Shown: one piece after another, positions 1 through 8,570 of the stretch
How positions within the stretch are numbered: position 1 is the stretch's first letter
How the letters are laid out: the number at the start of each line of letters is the position of its first letter
DNA from: Chryseobacterium sp. MYb264
GTDB taxonomy: Bacteria > Bacteroidota > Bacteroidia > Flavobacteriales > Weeksellaceae
DNA length: 64,000 nt
Reading direction: 5' to 3'
Assembly (NCBI RefSeq): GCF_035974275.1
Contig: NZ_CP142422.1
Span: forward strand, 3,534,001-3,598,000
Made by a program: the position numbers and the translations under genes
Notes under the pieces: model-generated
Databases searched by the model: none
Told to the model about the DNA's origin: nothing
Seen by the model: the letters and a program-made list of their open reading frames with translations, nothing else

Positions 1-131
1 GCATCAGGAAATCTCTTTCTGATTTCGTCTGCAATAGCAATGGCAGGGAAGATGTGACCTCCTGTTCCTCCACCCGATAGTAAAACGCGGATGGCTTTTG
101 GCTTTTGGCTATTGGATGATTGATTGTTCAT
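1..131 (-). CDS. murG: MurG, N-terminal fragment (runs off the window)
   Basis: Only the first 43 complete codons are in the window. After a short leader the protein reads [17 protein letters not shown]. The GGGTGGH loop is the N-terminal signature of MurG, the peripheral membrane transferase that adds GlcNAc from UDP-GlcNAc to lipid I to make lipid II. Position behind ftsW is the normal dcw order. The first dozen codons ([13 protein letters not shown]) lie inside a short-period repeat tract (GGCTTTTGGCTTTTGGC on the plus strand), so the start at 131 may be a recent extension; no later Met occurs before the conserved loop. Identity is clear; only the start and the missing C-terminus are uncertain. 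Confidence 0.93.
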   Translation of the reverse strand, partial: MNNQSSNSQKPKAIRVLLSGGGTGGHIFPAIAIADEIRKRFPD

Positions 132-164
132 TTTTTTTAGTCTTGTTTCTTTATTTTTCTAATG

Positions 165-1403
165 TTAAGCGATGTCGTTAATTTCGACGATGCTTTGTTT
201 TTTGCCCATGCCTTCTTCATCGTAAATCTGAATTCTGGAGCTGATATTCAGGATAATTCCTAACTGCAAATATGTTACCAGCATTGAGGTACCTCCGTAA
301 CTTATCAATGGCAGCGGCTGCCCGGTAACAGGGATTAAATTGACCGCAACTGCAATATTTACAGAGAGTTGTATAAAAATCATCACACCGAGACTGAGAA
401 CGAGCAACGATCCGAAAAATGCGGGCATCTTACTGGCTATCATTACGATACGAATCATCATAATTAAATATAAACTAATCAGAAAAACTGCACCAATTAC
501 TCCATATTCTTCAACAATGACTGCGAAAATGAAGTCGGAGGCGGATTGTGGAAGCATTTGCTTTAACGCGCTCTTCCCTGGTCCCATCCCTGTAATTCCG
601 CCGTGAACAATGGCTGCTTTCGCCTGCATCACCTGATAATTCTTGGCTTTTACACTTTCATCATCTACATCGGCCGTTTTTGCTTTGCTTGATGTAAAAG
701 TTTCGATACGGCTCATCCATGTGTGAACACGGTTTCCGCCGATCATATTGGTATTTAAAGCAATCAATAAAAAGAAAACAATTGCCACGAATGATGCAGA
801 AATAAATCCTGCAATATATTTCCAGTGCAATTGGCCTATAACCAAAACAACTACGGAAACCATTAAGATCATTAATGCCGTAGAACCGTTATCTTTTGCA
901 ACCAAAACGAAAACCAATAAAATAGGTCCGAAAATGTACATAATGTTCTCAATCGGAAGCCGTTCTCTGGTTATTTTTTTAGTTAAATATCTACAGAGAT
1001 AAATAATCAACATTAAAAACGCAAACGAAGATGGCTGGAAGGAAATAGGCGTTCCCGGAATTTTCAACCAACGGGAAGCACTCGCTCCGTCAATGGTCTG
1101 CCCGGTAAACATGGTGACAATCAGCAAAACAATCATTAAGCCGAGCAAAATACTGCTGAGCTTTCCGATATATTCGTATTTCACCATTCCTACTACTCTC
1201 ATGATTCCCAAACCTAAGACTACGAAGAACATATGCTTGATCACGTGACCTGTTGTGGTCCCGTTATTTACAATATATTCCAGATTCGAACTTGCAGAAT
1301 AAACAGGGAAAATAGAGAAAATGGAGATCACAAGAATGACCATCCAAAGTACTTTATCGCCCTTCAGGAATTCAAATCTGTTTTCTGTATCGTGTTCGTT
1401 CAT
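165..1403 (-). CDS. ftsW: FtsW, septal peptidoglycan glycosyltransferase (SEDS family)
   Basis: A 412-residue polytopic membrane protein with about ten hydrophobic segments from residue 20 on. The C-terminal part carries the SEDS signature PVTGQPLPLISYGGTSM followed by a last membrane helix. SEDS proteins polymerise lipid II into glycan strands with a class B PBP as partner, and the matching transpeptidase gene lies upstream in the same cluster. A long loop around residues 225-275 corresponds to the large extracytoplasmic loop of the family. The ATG at 1403 is followed by a short charged cytoplasmic N-terminus. The gene sits 21 bp after murD and 33 bp before murG. RodA is the alternative in this family, but the dcw context favours FtsW. 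Confidence 0.95.
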   Translation of the reverse strand: MNEHDTENRFEFLKGDKVLWMVILVISIFSIFPVYSASSNLEYIVNNGTTTGHVIKHMFFVVLGLGIMRVVGMVKYEYIGKLSSILLGLMIVLLIVTMFTGQTIDGASASRWLKIPGTPISFQPSSFAFLMLIIYLCRYLTKKITRERLPIENIMYIFGPILLVFVLVAKDNGSTALMILMVSVVVLVIGQLHWKYIAGFISASFVAIVFFLLIALNTNMIGGNRVHTWMSRIETFTSSKAKTADVDDESVKAKNYQVMQAKAAIVHGGITGMGPGKSALKQMLPQSASDFIFAVIVEEYGVIGAVFLISLYLIMMIRIVMIASKMPAFFGSLLVLSLGVMIFIQLSVNIAVAVNLIPVTGQPLPLISYGGTSMLVTYLQLGIILNISSRIQIYDEEGMGKKQSIVEINDIA

Positions 1404-1440
1404 ATGTTCTGCTATTGGCTATAGCTAATTGCCATTGGCT
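1404..1440. repeat. Short-period spacer tract between murD and ftsW
   Basis: Degenerate copies of a TTGGCTAT-like word (GCTATTGGCTATAGC, then GCCATTGGC) fill this spacer and spill into the end of murD. The same kind of word occurs in the murG start region and behind secA. Confidence 0.5.
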
Positions 1441-2762
1441 TTTAATACTTGCTCTTTAAACTGTCGACCTCTGTCTTCATAGCTTTTGAAAAGATCAAAA
1501 CTTGCACAACAAGGAGAAAGTAAAATCGTATCTCCTTTTTTAGCCAAAGATTTTGAAATCTCAACTGCTTTTTCCATGCTCGAGGTGTCGTAAATGAACT
1601 CTTTCTTATCTTTAAAGAAATTGATAATTTTCTCATTATCAATTCCTAAGCATACAATTGCCTTTACTTTTCTTTTAACTAAATCTTCAATTTCGGTATA
1701 GTCATTTCCTTTATCTAAGCCACCAACAATCCAAACGGTCGGGGTTTTCATACTTTCCAACGCATAATAAGTGGCATTCACGTTGGTTGCTTTGCTGTCA
1801 TTGATGTATTTTATGCCATCAATTTCAGTGACCAGCTCTAATCTGTGTTCAACCGCCTGAAAAGTCATTAATGAATTTCTTATGCTTTCATTGTTGATTT
1901 TCAAAATCTTACCGGCTATTGATGCAGCCAGGCTATTCGCCACATTATGAGTTCCAATTAATGATAACTCGTCAATTTTCATTGAGAAATCATCCTTTAA
2001 TTTAACCTCTATTTTATCATCATTAATAAAACCTCCTTCCGCTAAATGCTCTTTTGTTGAAAAAGGAATCATTTTCGCTTTAATTTCTAATTTTTCCAGC
2101 AGATTTTTACTCATTTCATCATCTTTATTGTAGATGAAGAAATTATCATTCTCCTGATTTTCAGTAATTCTGAATTTAGCTAAAGCATATTCTTCATAAT
2201 TGTAATTGTACTGATCCAAATGATCCTGAGACAAATTCAACAATAAAGAAATATATGGTCTAAAATTCTGAATATCATCTAATTGGAAAGAACTAACCTC
2301 TAATACATAATATTCGTGGTTTTCATCGGCCACCTGCTTTGCAAAACTGTACCCGATGTTTCCGCCTAAACCTACATTTAATCCGTCATTTTTCAAGATA
2401 TAATAGATTAAAGACGTAGTTGTTGTTTTCCCGTTACTTCCTGTAATCGCGATGATTTTAGCATCAGTAAACTCCGAAGCAAATTCAATTTCAGAAGAAA
2501 GCCTGATGCCTTTCTCATGAATCTTTTTAATCATTTCCGCTTTTTTCGGAATTCCCGGACTTTTTACAATCCAGTCTGCATTTAAAATTCTTTCTTCATT
2601 GTGGTTCTCTTCCTCAAACTCAATTCCGTTTTCAACAAGAAATTGCTTATAATTATCCTTAATGGCTCCCTTGTCTGAAAGAAAAACTTCCATACCTTTC
2701 TTTTTAGCCAAATAAGCAGCACCACAACCGCTTTCTCCTCCTCCTAGAACAACTATTTTCAT
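1425..2762 (-). CDS. murD: MurD, UDP-MurNAc-L-alanine:D-glutamate ligase
   Basis: The cytoplasmic ATP-dependent ligase that adds D-Glu to UDP-MurNAc-L-Ala, 445 residues, a normal length. An N-terminal nucleotide-binding loop (VLGGGESGCG, residues 5-14) binds the UDP moiety. The ATP loop ITGSNGKTTTT lies at about residues 106-116. The Mur ligase C-terminal domain begins near VEHRLELV, and YINDSKATN is the typical MurD motif after it. It lies 72 bp downstream of mraY and 21 bp upstream of ftsW, in the usual order. No frameshift or missing motif was seen. Confidence 0.96.
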   Translation of the reverse strand: MKIVVLGGGESGCGAAYLAKKKGMEVFLSDKGAIKDNYKQFLVENGIEFEEENHNEERILNADWIVKSPGIPKKAEMIKKIHEKGIRLSSEIEFASEFTDAKIIAITGSNGKTTTTSLIYYILKNDGLNVGLGGNIGYSFAKQVADENHEYYVLEVSSFQLDDIQNFRPYISLLLNLSQDHLDQYNYNYEEYALAKFRITENQENDNFFIYNKDDEMSKNLLEKLEIKAKMIPFSTKEHLAEGGFINDDKIEVKLKDDFSMKIDELSLIGTHNVANSLAASIAGKILKINNESIRNSLMTFQAVEHRLELVTEIDGIKYINDSKATNVNATYYALESMKTPTVWIVGGLDKGNDYTEIEDLVKRKVKAIVCLGIDNEKIINFFKDKKEFIYDTSSMEKAVEISKSLAKKGDTILLSPCCASFDLFKSYEDRGRQFKEQVLKANGN

Positions 2763-2834
2763 ACTTTTTGCTTTATGCCGTAGGCTCTAAGCTTTAAGCC
2801 CAATGCTTACCGCTTATTGCTTATTGCAGTTTTT
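2763..2834. repeat. Short-period spacer tract between mraY and murD
   Basis: The spacer is built of near-repeats such as GCTTTATGCC, GCTTTAAGCCC, GCTTACC, GCTTATTGC and GCTTATTGC, with a period of about 7-11 bases. It looks like slippage-derived sequence. Confidence 0.5.
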
Positions 2835-4076
2835 TTATCTCATCTTCAGTGTTATCAGACAAACAATCGCCAGAATTACCCCGATAATTATCATTCTGTT
2901 TACGATCTTACTTTCGTGGAAACCGCCTTTCTGATAATGATGGTGTAATGGTGACATTCTGAATAATCTATTGTTTTGGGCATATTCCAACCCATACTTT
3001 CTTTTTCTGTACTTGAAAACCACAACCTGTAACATGACAGATAAGTTTTCTATTAAAAAGATTCCGCATAATACAGGAATCAGTAATTCTTTTCTTAAAA
3101 TAACTGCTAAAACAGCAATGACGCCTCCCAACATGAGACTTCCCGTATCGCCCATAAAAACCTGAGCCGGATAGGTATTGTACCAGAAAAATCCGATAAC
3201 GGCACCTACCATTGCTACGGCAAAAATGGTGGTTTCCCCCATATTCGGAAGGAACATGATATTGAGATAATCTGCAAAAATGATATTTCCCGAAACGTAG
3301 GCAAATAAAGCCAAGACAAGAAGTATTACAACACTTGTTCCGGCGGCGAGACCATCAATGCCATCCGTAATATTTGCTCCATTTGAAACGGCTGTTACGA
3401 TGAAAATTACAATCGGAATGAAAACGATCCATGCCCATTCGTGAGCATCTTTATCATTCATCCAGAATAAAATTCCGCTGTAATCAAATTCGTTATTTTT
3501 AGCAAAAGGAACCGTGGAAACCGTGATTTTTTCTGTAGGCATAAAATTCTGTTCTACATTATTTCTGTTCACTACTTTTGCATCTGCATACTTTCTTTTA
3601 ACCGTAATATCAGGGTGGAAATACATTGTTACTCCGATGATTAACCCTAATCCAACCTGTCCGATAATTTTAAATTTACCACTTAAACCATCTTTGTTTT
3701 TCTTTATTTTCTTTAAATAATCGTCCACAAAACCAATAGCGCCCATCCAAAGCATGGAAACCAATAGAAGAACGATGTAAACATTTGTAATTCTGGTAAA
3801 TAGCAATACCGGAATGATCGTAGCCAAAATAATGATAAGACCTCCCATCGTAGGAGTTCCTTCTTTTTGTTTTTGACCGTCTAATCCAAGATCACGAACC
3901 AATTCACCCATCTGTTTTGCTCTCAGATAGTTAATGATTCTCTTACCGTATACAAGAGCAATGATCAAAGAAAATAAAACTGCCATCCCTGCTCGGAAGG
4001 AAATGTATTTCAACATTCCCAATCCGGGAACGTGAATTCCGTGGGCGGTTAAATATTCGTATAGATAGTATAACAT
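2835..4076 (-). CDS. mraY: MraY, phospho-MurNAc-pentapeptide translocase
   Basis: The integral membrane enzyme that transfers phospho-MurNAc-pentapeptide to undecaprenyl phosphate, giving lipid I. Family motifs are all present: TPTMGG (residues 74-79), the Asp pair in FVDDYLKK (118-119), [15 protein letters not shown] (232-246) and the [11 protein letters not shown] loop near residue 377. At 413 residues it is longer than the roughly 360-residue E. coli enzyme. The extra length is a periplasmic-type loop around residues 152-217, which I believe is usual in Bacteroidota. It follows the inserted four-helix-bundle gene and precedes murD. Confidence 0.96.
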   Translation of the reverse strand: MLYYLYEYLTAHGIHVPGLGMLKYISFRAGMAVLFSLIIALVYGKRIINYLRAKQMGELVRDLGLDGQKQKEGTPTMGGLIIILATIIPVLLFTRITNVYIVLLLVSMLWMGAIGFVDDYLKKIKKNKDGLSGKFKIIGQVGLGLIIGVTMYFHPDITVKRKYADAKVVNRNNVEQNFMPTEKITVSTVPFAKNNEFDYSGILFWMNDKDAHEWAWIVFIPIVIFIVTAVSNGANITDGIDGLAAGTSVVILLVLALFAYVSGNIIFADYLNIMFLPNMGETTIFAVAMVGAVIGFFWYNTYPAQVFMGDTGSLMLGGVIAVLAVILRKELLIPVLCGIFLIENLSVMLQVVVFKYRKRKYGLEYAQNNRLFRMSPLHHHYQKGGFHESKIVNRMIIIGVILAIVCLITLKMR

Positions 4077-4104
4077 GTATTCTTTATTTAAAAATTTAAT
4101 TTAT

Positions 4105-4494
4105 TTAATGATTTAAAGACTGTGGTCTCTCAATATTTTCACTCAAATATTTAATGAAATTTGAAATATTAGAAGATACTTCTCGTGATAAATTAATGAT
4201 TTCCTCGGCTTTATTTTCATTCCCCAGCTTTAATCTTTTACTTACCATCATCATACTTCTAACTTCGGCACAGCTGCCTTTTGCAATTTTTAAATATCTA
4301 ATAAATTGTCTGTTATTATTATATTCTGAGCCTTCCTCAATATTATTTGATATTGATAAACTCGCTCTTTTTATTTGGTTATTAAATTCAAACTCTTTTT
4401 CAAAACTTCGCTCTTGAAGGAATTGATATACCTTTTCAATCAAATCTAAACTTTTGATATACACCGGAAAATTTTCAAAATTCTTTGTCATCAT
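4105..4494 (-). CDS. Four-helix-bundle protein (23S rRNA intervening-sequence family)
   Basis: A 129-residue all-alpha protein of the family named after proteins encoded in 23S rRNA intervening sequences. The signature is visible: IKRASLSISNNIEEGS in the middle, then FIRYLKIAKGSCAEVRS. Family members form small four-helix bundles that oligomerise; their biochemical role is not known to me. Two adjacent ATGs (4494 and 4491) are possible starts; a TTG at 4497 is less likely. The gene interrupts the conserved murE-mraY junction and is flanked on both sides by AT-only low-complexity sequence, as if it arrived as a cassette. It has the same strand as the operon and is probably cotranscribed. Confidence 0.85.
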   Translation of the reverse strand: MMTKNFENFPVYIKSLDLIEKVYQFLQERSFEKEFEFNNQIKRASLSISNNIEEGSEYNNNRQFIRYLKIAKGSCAEVRSMMMVSKRLKLGNENKAEEIINLSREVSSNISNFIKYLSENIERPQSLNH

Positions 4495-4539
4495 CAAATT
4501 TTTAAATTTTTAAATCAATTCAATCTTGAAATTAATAAT

Positions 4540-6000
4540 CTACTTACTCATTAATTTCCAAAGCTCATTAATCGTCTCTTTGTCGTCAAAATGATGTTTT
4601 ACACCATTAATCTCCTGATATGTTTCGTGTCCTTTTCCGGCTACGAGAACAATATCTTTCGGTTCTGCAAACTTAATCGCCATTTTGATGGCCTCTCTTC
4701 TGTCTGGAATTGAAGTGTACTTGCTGAAGTTCTGAGGTTCAACACCCGCTTCAATTTCCTTTATGATAACAGCCGGATCTTCCGTTCTCGGATTGTCTGA
4801 AGTGATAATTGCCAGCGTTGATTTTTTCGTAGCAATATTTCCCATTTCAGGTCTTTTGGAGTGATCTCTGTCGCCTCCGCATCCGAAAACAGTGATTAAC
4901 CTTTCGTTTTTGGTTCTGATATCATTAATGCTGTCCAGGATATTTTCTAAAGCATCCGGAGTATGTGCATAATCTACAATGAAGAAAATACCGCCATCTG
5001 ACTTGAATGTTTCAAATCTTCCGGAAACTCTTTTTAACTGACTGATCGCCCGCAAAATTTCATCCTGCTCAAAACCAAGTTCAGAAGCGATTCCGAAAAC
5101 CAATAATAAATTGTACACATTGAATTTTCCAGTCAGTGTCGTCCAGAATTCTTTGCCATTGAAATTCAATAACATTCCGTTGAAATCAACTTCCAAAGAT
5201 TTTCCGTGATAATCTGCCATTGTTTTCAAAGCATAAGACCTTTTTGTGGCCTTTGTGTTTTGAAGCATGACATTTCCGTTTTTATCATCTACATTCGTGA
5301 TGGCAATGGCTGTATCTTCCAGCTGATCAAAAAATCTTTTCTTCGTTTTTAAATACTCGTCAAACGTTTTATGATAATCTAAATGATCGTGCGTTAAATT
5401 CGTGAAACCTGCCACTTTAAAATGAAGCCCTTCGATTCTGTTTTGAGCAATTCCGTGAGAACTCACTTCCATGAAAGCAAATTCACAACCTTCCTCAACC
5501 GCTTGGGCTAAGATTTTATTAATGGTAATAACATCCGGGGTCGTATGTGTTGCCGGAATAACCTGATCTCCGATTCTGATCTCCACCGTTGAAAGTAACG
5601 CGGAATCATAACCTAGGTTTTTAAATACATCAAAAAGCAGGGTAGAAACAGAAGTTTTTCCGTTGGTTCCTGTAACGCCGATTAATTTTAATTTTTCAGA
5701 AGGATTTCCGAAGAAATTAGAAGCTAACTGACCCAACGTTTTAGATGAATCTTTTACCTTAACATAAGTCACATTTTCATCCAGATTTTCAGGAAATTCT
5801 TCGCAAACAATTACTGTTGCTCCTTTTTCAACCGAAGATGCAATAAATGAATGCCCATCCACAACCGTTCCTCTCATTGCGATGTACAAAGAGTTTTCCG
5901 TAACCTTTCTGCTGTCGAAAACCAATTCTGAAACCTCACGAGTATCATCACCGTGAATTTCCAACACTGGAATTCTTTTTAATAATTCATTTAACTGCAT
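4540..6000 (-). CDS. murE: MurE, UDP-MurNAc-tripeptide synthetase (meso-DAP type)
   Basis: The cytoplasmic ligase that adds the third amino acid to UDP-MurNAc-L-Ala-D-Glu. The ATP loop GVTGTNGKTS lies at residues 108-117 and the catalytic region HDHLDYHKTFDEYLKTK follows at about 204-220, with the Lys expected to be carbamylated. The specificity motif reads DNPR (402-405), the form found in enzymes that use meso-diaminopimelate; lysine enzymes differ there. At 486 residues the length is normal. The neighbours are ftsI, behind a 164-bp repeat-bearing spacer, and the four-helix gene downstream. Confidence 0.96.
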   Translation of the reverse strand: MQLNELLKRIPVLEIHGDDTREVSELVFDSRKVTENSLYIAMRGTVVDGHSFIASSVEKGATVIVCEEFPENLDENVTYVKVKDSSKTLGQLASNFFGNPSEKLKLIGVTGTNGKTSVSTLLFDVFKNLGYDSALLSTVEIRIGDQVIPATHTTPDVITINKILAQAVEEGCEFAFMEVSSHGIAQNRIEGLHFKVAGFTNLTHDHLDYHKTFDEYLKTKKRFFDQLEDTAIAITNVDDKNGNVMLQNTKATKRSYALKTMADYHGKSLEVDFNGMLLNFNGKEFWTTLTGKFNVYNLLLVFGIASELGFEQDEILRAISQLKRVSGRFETFKSDGGIFFIVDYAHTPDALENILDSINDIRTKNERLITVFGCGGDRDHSKRPEMGNIATKKSTLAIITSDNPRTEDPAVIIKEIEAGVEPQNFSKYTSIPDRREAIKMAIKFAEPKDIVLVAGKGHETYQEINGVKHHFDDKETINELWKLMSK

Positions 6001-6048
6001 TTCTTTGATGCTTTATATTTTTTAATCGTTCCTTCTTATTCTATAAGT

Positions 6049-6155
6049 CCATAAGTTTAACTTACGGCTATTAATATTGAACCCTTTGGGTTCGTTATTA
6101 CATTTTGTTGAATAGGATTTTCATCCTATCCTGTTTTAAATCGTCCTTTCAGGAC
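6049..6155. repeat. Hairpin-array dispersed repeat between ftsI and murE
   Basis: Four small inverted repeats stand in a row: TAAGTTTAACTTA (6052-6064, within a longer imperfect arm pair), GAACCCTTTGGGTTC (6079-6093), ATAGGATTTTCATCCTAT (6112-6129) and GTCCTTTCAGGAC (6143-6155). A second, diverged copy with the same order (hairpin, GCTGCTGATATTTAAA-like linker, hairpin) lies at 51442-51486. This points to a dispersed family, possibly REP-like. It lies inside an essential operon and could affect RNA stability between ftsI and murE. Confidence 0.65.
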
Positions 6156-6164
6156 TCTTCTTTT

Positions 6165-8156
6165 TTAATTCTGCAGAGACAAATAAATTCTCTGGTTTTT
6201 ACTGATCGTTGTACCTTCCAGCGGGAATTGTTCGGTAATTCTTCCAACGCCTTTAAAGTCTACACGATATCCTAAATTTTCCAGTTGTGGGATTACGTTT
6301 TTACCGATTAACCCGACTACACTTGGCATTTGTTTATTGTTAACTGCTATTTTTACATTAGGTTCCACCATTTTGCTAAGGTTTACCTTTCTGTCTACAA
6401 GCATTTCTTTTTCAATGTTTTGTGGTGTTTTCAGGAATGTTTTTCCTGCAATTTCTTTAAACACCGGCGCAGAAACTGTTCCTCCGTAAAAACTTTTCGC
6501 TGTATTCGGTTCGCTGATCATAACATAACAGGTATATTTCGGATTATCAGCCGGATAGAACCCTGCGAATGATGCGCGATACTTCATCGGACCAGGCAAC
6601 CAATATTCAAATCTTGCCGTTCCTGTTTTTCCTGCCATTTTTAAATTTGGTGTGAAAATGCTTCGTCCTGTTCCTTTTTCCACGGCTTTTGTTAAAGCAT
6701 TGGTCATCATTTTAATCGCCTTTTCAGACGCCATTCTGTTGACCATTACTTCAGGTTTTGCCTCATACATTACTTTGCCGTCTTTCATGATTTTATCGAT
6801 GAATAAAGGCTTTAGCATTTTACCATTATTAGCAACTCCGTTATAGAAAGTTGCTAATTGTAATAAGTTGATGTTGGTGGAATATCCGTAAGCGATTGAC
6901 GCTAATGTGGCGGCATTCCATCTTTTATTTTGAGGAGTTACGATTTTCGGTTTGGTAATTCCCGGAAGCTCGATTTCCATTTTATCAAATAATTTCCAGC
7001 GTTTCAGGTGATCCAGAAAAATCTGAGGCTTTTCAGCATAATATTTTGTGATCAGTTTGGCGGTTCCCACGTTACTGGATTTAGCCAAAACATCACTGAT
7101 GTCATATGTTCCGCCTCCGTGACCATCCGAAATTCTCTGCTTTGCATAGGTCCAGACCCCGTTTCCGACGTTTACCGTGGTATTTTCATCAATGAAACCA
7201 TCATCCATGGCAGCCAAAAGGGATATTGTTTTAAAAGTAGATCCAGGTTCGATATTATCTTTTAAGGCGTAGTTATAAGAATCTACATAGTTGCCATCGT
7301 CATCTCTTCTTAAATTAACCAAAGCACGCACTTTTCCGGTTTCAACTTCCATCACAACCACGGTGCCGTGTTTTGCTTCGAAATTAATCAGCTGCTTCTG
7401 CAAAGCGGAGTGTGCAATATCCTGAATTCTAAGGTCTAAAGTCGTATACACATCTTCACCATCCACAGGTTCCTGAACTTTCCAGAAATCAATAGGCTTC
7501 CACTGAGAAGAGTTGATTCTCTGTTCTAATCTTTTGCCATCGGTTCCTCTTAAATATTTAGAAAAGGCACCCTCAAGACCTGCGGTATGTTCGCCATCAT
7601 CCATTCCGATGGTTCCGGCTCCGATTTCGGAAGTTGCCAATTCTCTCTTGTAGTTTCTGTCAACGATAAAACCTCCTTTATTTTTACCTTTATTAAAAAT
7701 CGGGAAATTTCTGATTCTGTCATACTGATCAAAGTCAAGACCTTTTACCAAAGTGTAATATTGGTTTTTCTTTTTTCTCTGTTCGTCAAATTTCTTTCTG
7801 AATTCAATTTTCGATTTTCCGAACATTTTACCTAAAGAATCCGTTAAGGCTCCAACGTTGTTCGTGTAAATTGTATCTTTCATCGTTTTGAAATCCAGAT
7901 AGATATCATAACGCATTACCGTTGTTGCCAGAATAGATCCGTCTGAAGCGAATAAATTTCCACGAGCGGCTTTCAGGGTTGCTTCGCGGTAATTTTTATT
8001 GATATAGTCGTCTTTAATTTCTTGAACATTAGTATTTTGAAGAATGACAATTCTCGCGAGGAACATGACAAATACGCACAAAGCTACCACTGTGAAGAGG
8101 TAGCCCCACCTTAAGGTATTTTTACGCTTGTTATCGTATTCACTTGGCTTTTGCAT
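6165..8156 (-). CDS. ftsI: FtsI/PBP3-type transpeptidase with PASTA domain
   Basis: A class B penicillin-binding protein of 663 residues that cross-links septal peptidoglycan. One membrane anchor spans about residues 18-38, followed by a dimerisation/pedestal region. The catalytic triad of motifs is complete: STFK with nucleophile S306 and K309, SSN at 360-362 and KTG at 510-512. A PASTA-like domain (MPSVVGLIGKN onward, about 608-663) closes the protein; such domains bind peptidoglycan or beta-lactams in other PBPs. The start overlaps the end of ftsL by 17 bp, so translation is probably coupled. FtsW, encoded downstream, is the expected partner. Confidence 0.95.
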   Translation of the reverse strand: MQKPSEYDNKRKNTLRWGYLFTVVALCVFVMFLARIVILQNTNVQEIKDDYINKNYREATLKAARGNLFASDGSILATTVMRYDIYLDFKTMKDTIYTNNVGALTDSLGKMFGKSKIEFRKKFDEQRKKKNQYYTLVKGLDFDQYDRIRNFPIFNKGKNKGGFIVDRNYKRELATSEIGAGTIGMDDGEHTAGLEGAFSKYLRGTDGKRLEQRINSSQWKPIDFWKVQEPVDGEDVYTTLDLRIQDIAHSALQKQLINFEAKHGTVVVMEVETGKVRALVNLRRDDDGNYVDSYNYALKDNIEPGSTFKTISLLAAMDDGFIDENTTVNVGNGVWTYAKQRISDGHGGGTYDISDVLAKSSNVGTAKLITKYYAEKPQIFLDHLKRWKLFDKMEIELPGITKPKIVTPQNKRWNAATLASIAYGYSTNINLLQLATFYNGVANNGKMLKPLFIDKIMKDGKVMYEAKPEVMVNRMASEKAIKMMTNALTKAVEKGTGRSIFTPNLKMAGKTGTARFEYWLPGPMKYRASFAGFYPADNPKYTCYVMISEPNTAKSFYGGTVSAPVFKEIAGKTFLKTPQNIEKEMLVDRKVNLSKMVEPNVKIAVNNKQMPSVVGLIGKNVIPQLENLGYRVDFKGVGRITEQFPLEGTTISKNQRIYLSLQN

Positions 8157-8508
8157 CTGTTCCGTCCAGTTTTATGAGTAATTTATGTGGATGGTTTTCC
8201 AGGGTCATCAGAGAGTCTTTTGCTACTTCTTTCCCCAGTTCCGATTCCATTTTTACTTTTATCAGCTTACTTTGGGCGTAAGCATTTCTCGATTTATATT
8301 CTTCTGTTTCTTCTTTTAATGTATTTACGATTTTGATCTTTTTATTCACCAAATGATTGGTGTAGATCATCGCCATCATTAGCACAAACAACAATAAAAA
8401 ATACTTGTAATGTACTTTTATCTCATCACGATTCAGGAAATTACCTTTTATAATGTCTATAAAAGTTAATTTCTTCTGAGGGCGATTTGTTGTTGCTCTT
8501 TTTGCCAT
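8140..8508 (-). CDS. ftsL: FtsL-like small division protein
   Basis: A 122-residue bitopic protein: a basic cytoplasmic N-terminus, one strong membrane helix at about residues 37-53, then a predicted coiled coil (LKEETEEYKSRNAYAQSKL) outside. Size, topology and the position between rsmH and ftsI match FtsL, which joins FtsB-type proteins in the complex that activates FtsW-FtsI. Sequence conservation of FtsL is poor across phyla, so the assignment rests mostly on position and topology. It overlaps ftsI by 17 bp. Confidence 0.8.
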   Translation of the reverse strand: MAKRATTNRPQKKLTFIDIIKGNFLNRDEIKVHYKYFLLLFVLMMAMIYTNHLVNKKIKIVNTLKEETEEYKSRNAYAQSKLIKVKMESELGKEVAKDSLMTLENHPHKLLIKLDGTDAKAK

Positions 8509-8570
8509 TTTGGTTGTTGGTTACTGGTTGTTTGTTGCTAGACTAAAAACTATCAACTATCAACCAAAAA
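8509..8570. repeat. Short-period spacer tract between rsmH and ftsL
   Basis: The spacer consists of TTGGTTGTTGGTTACTGG-like and ACTATCAACTATCAACC-like words with a period near 7. It has no gene and no clear regulatory site. Confidence 0.5.
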
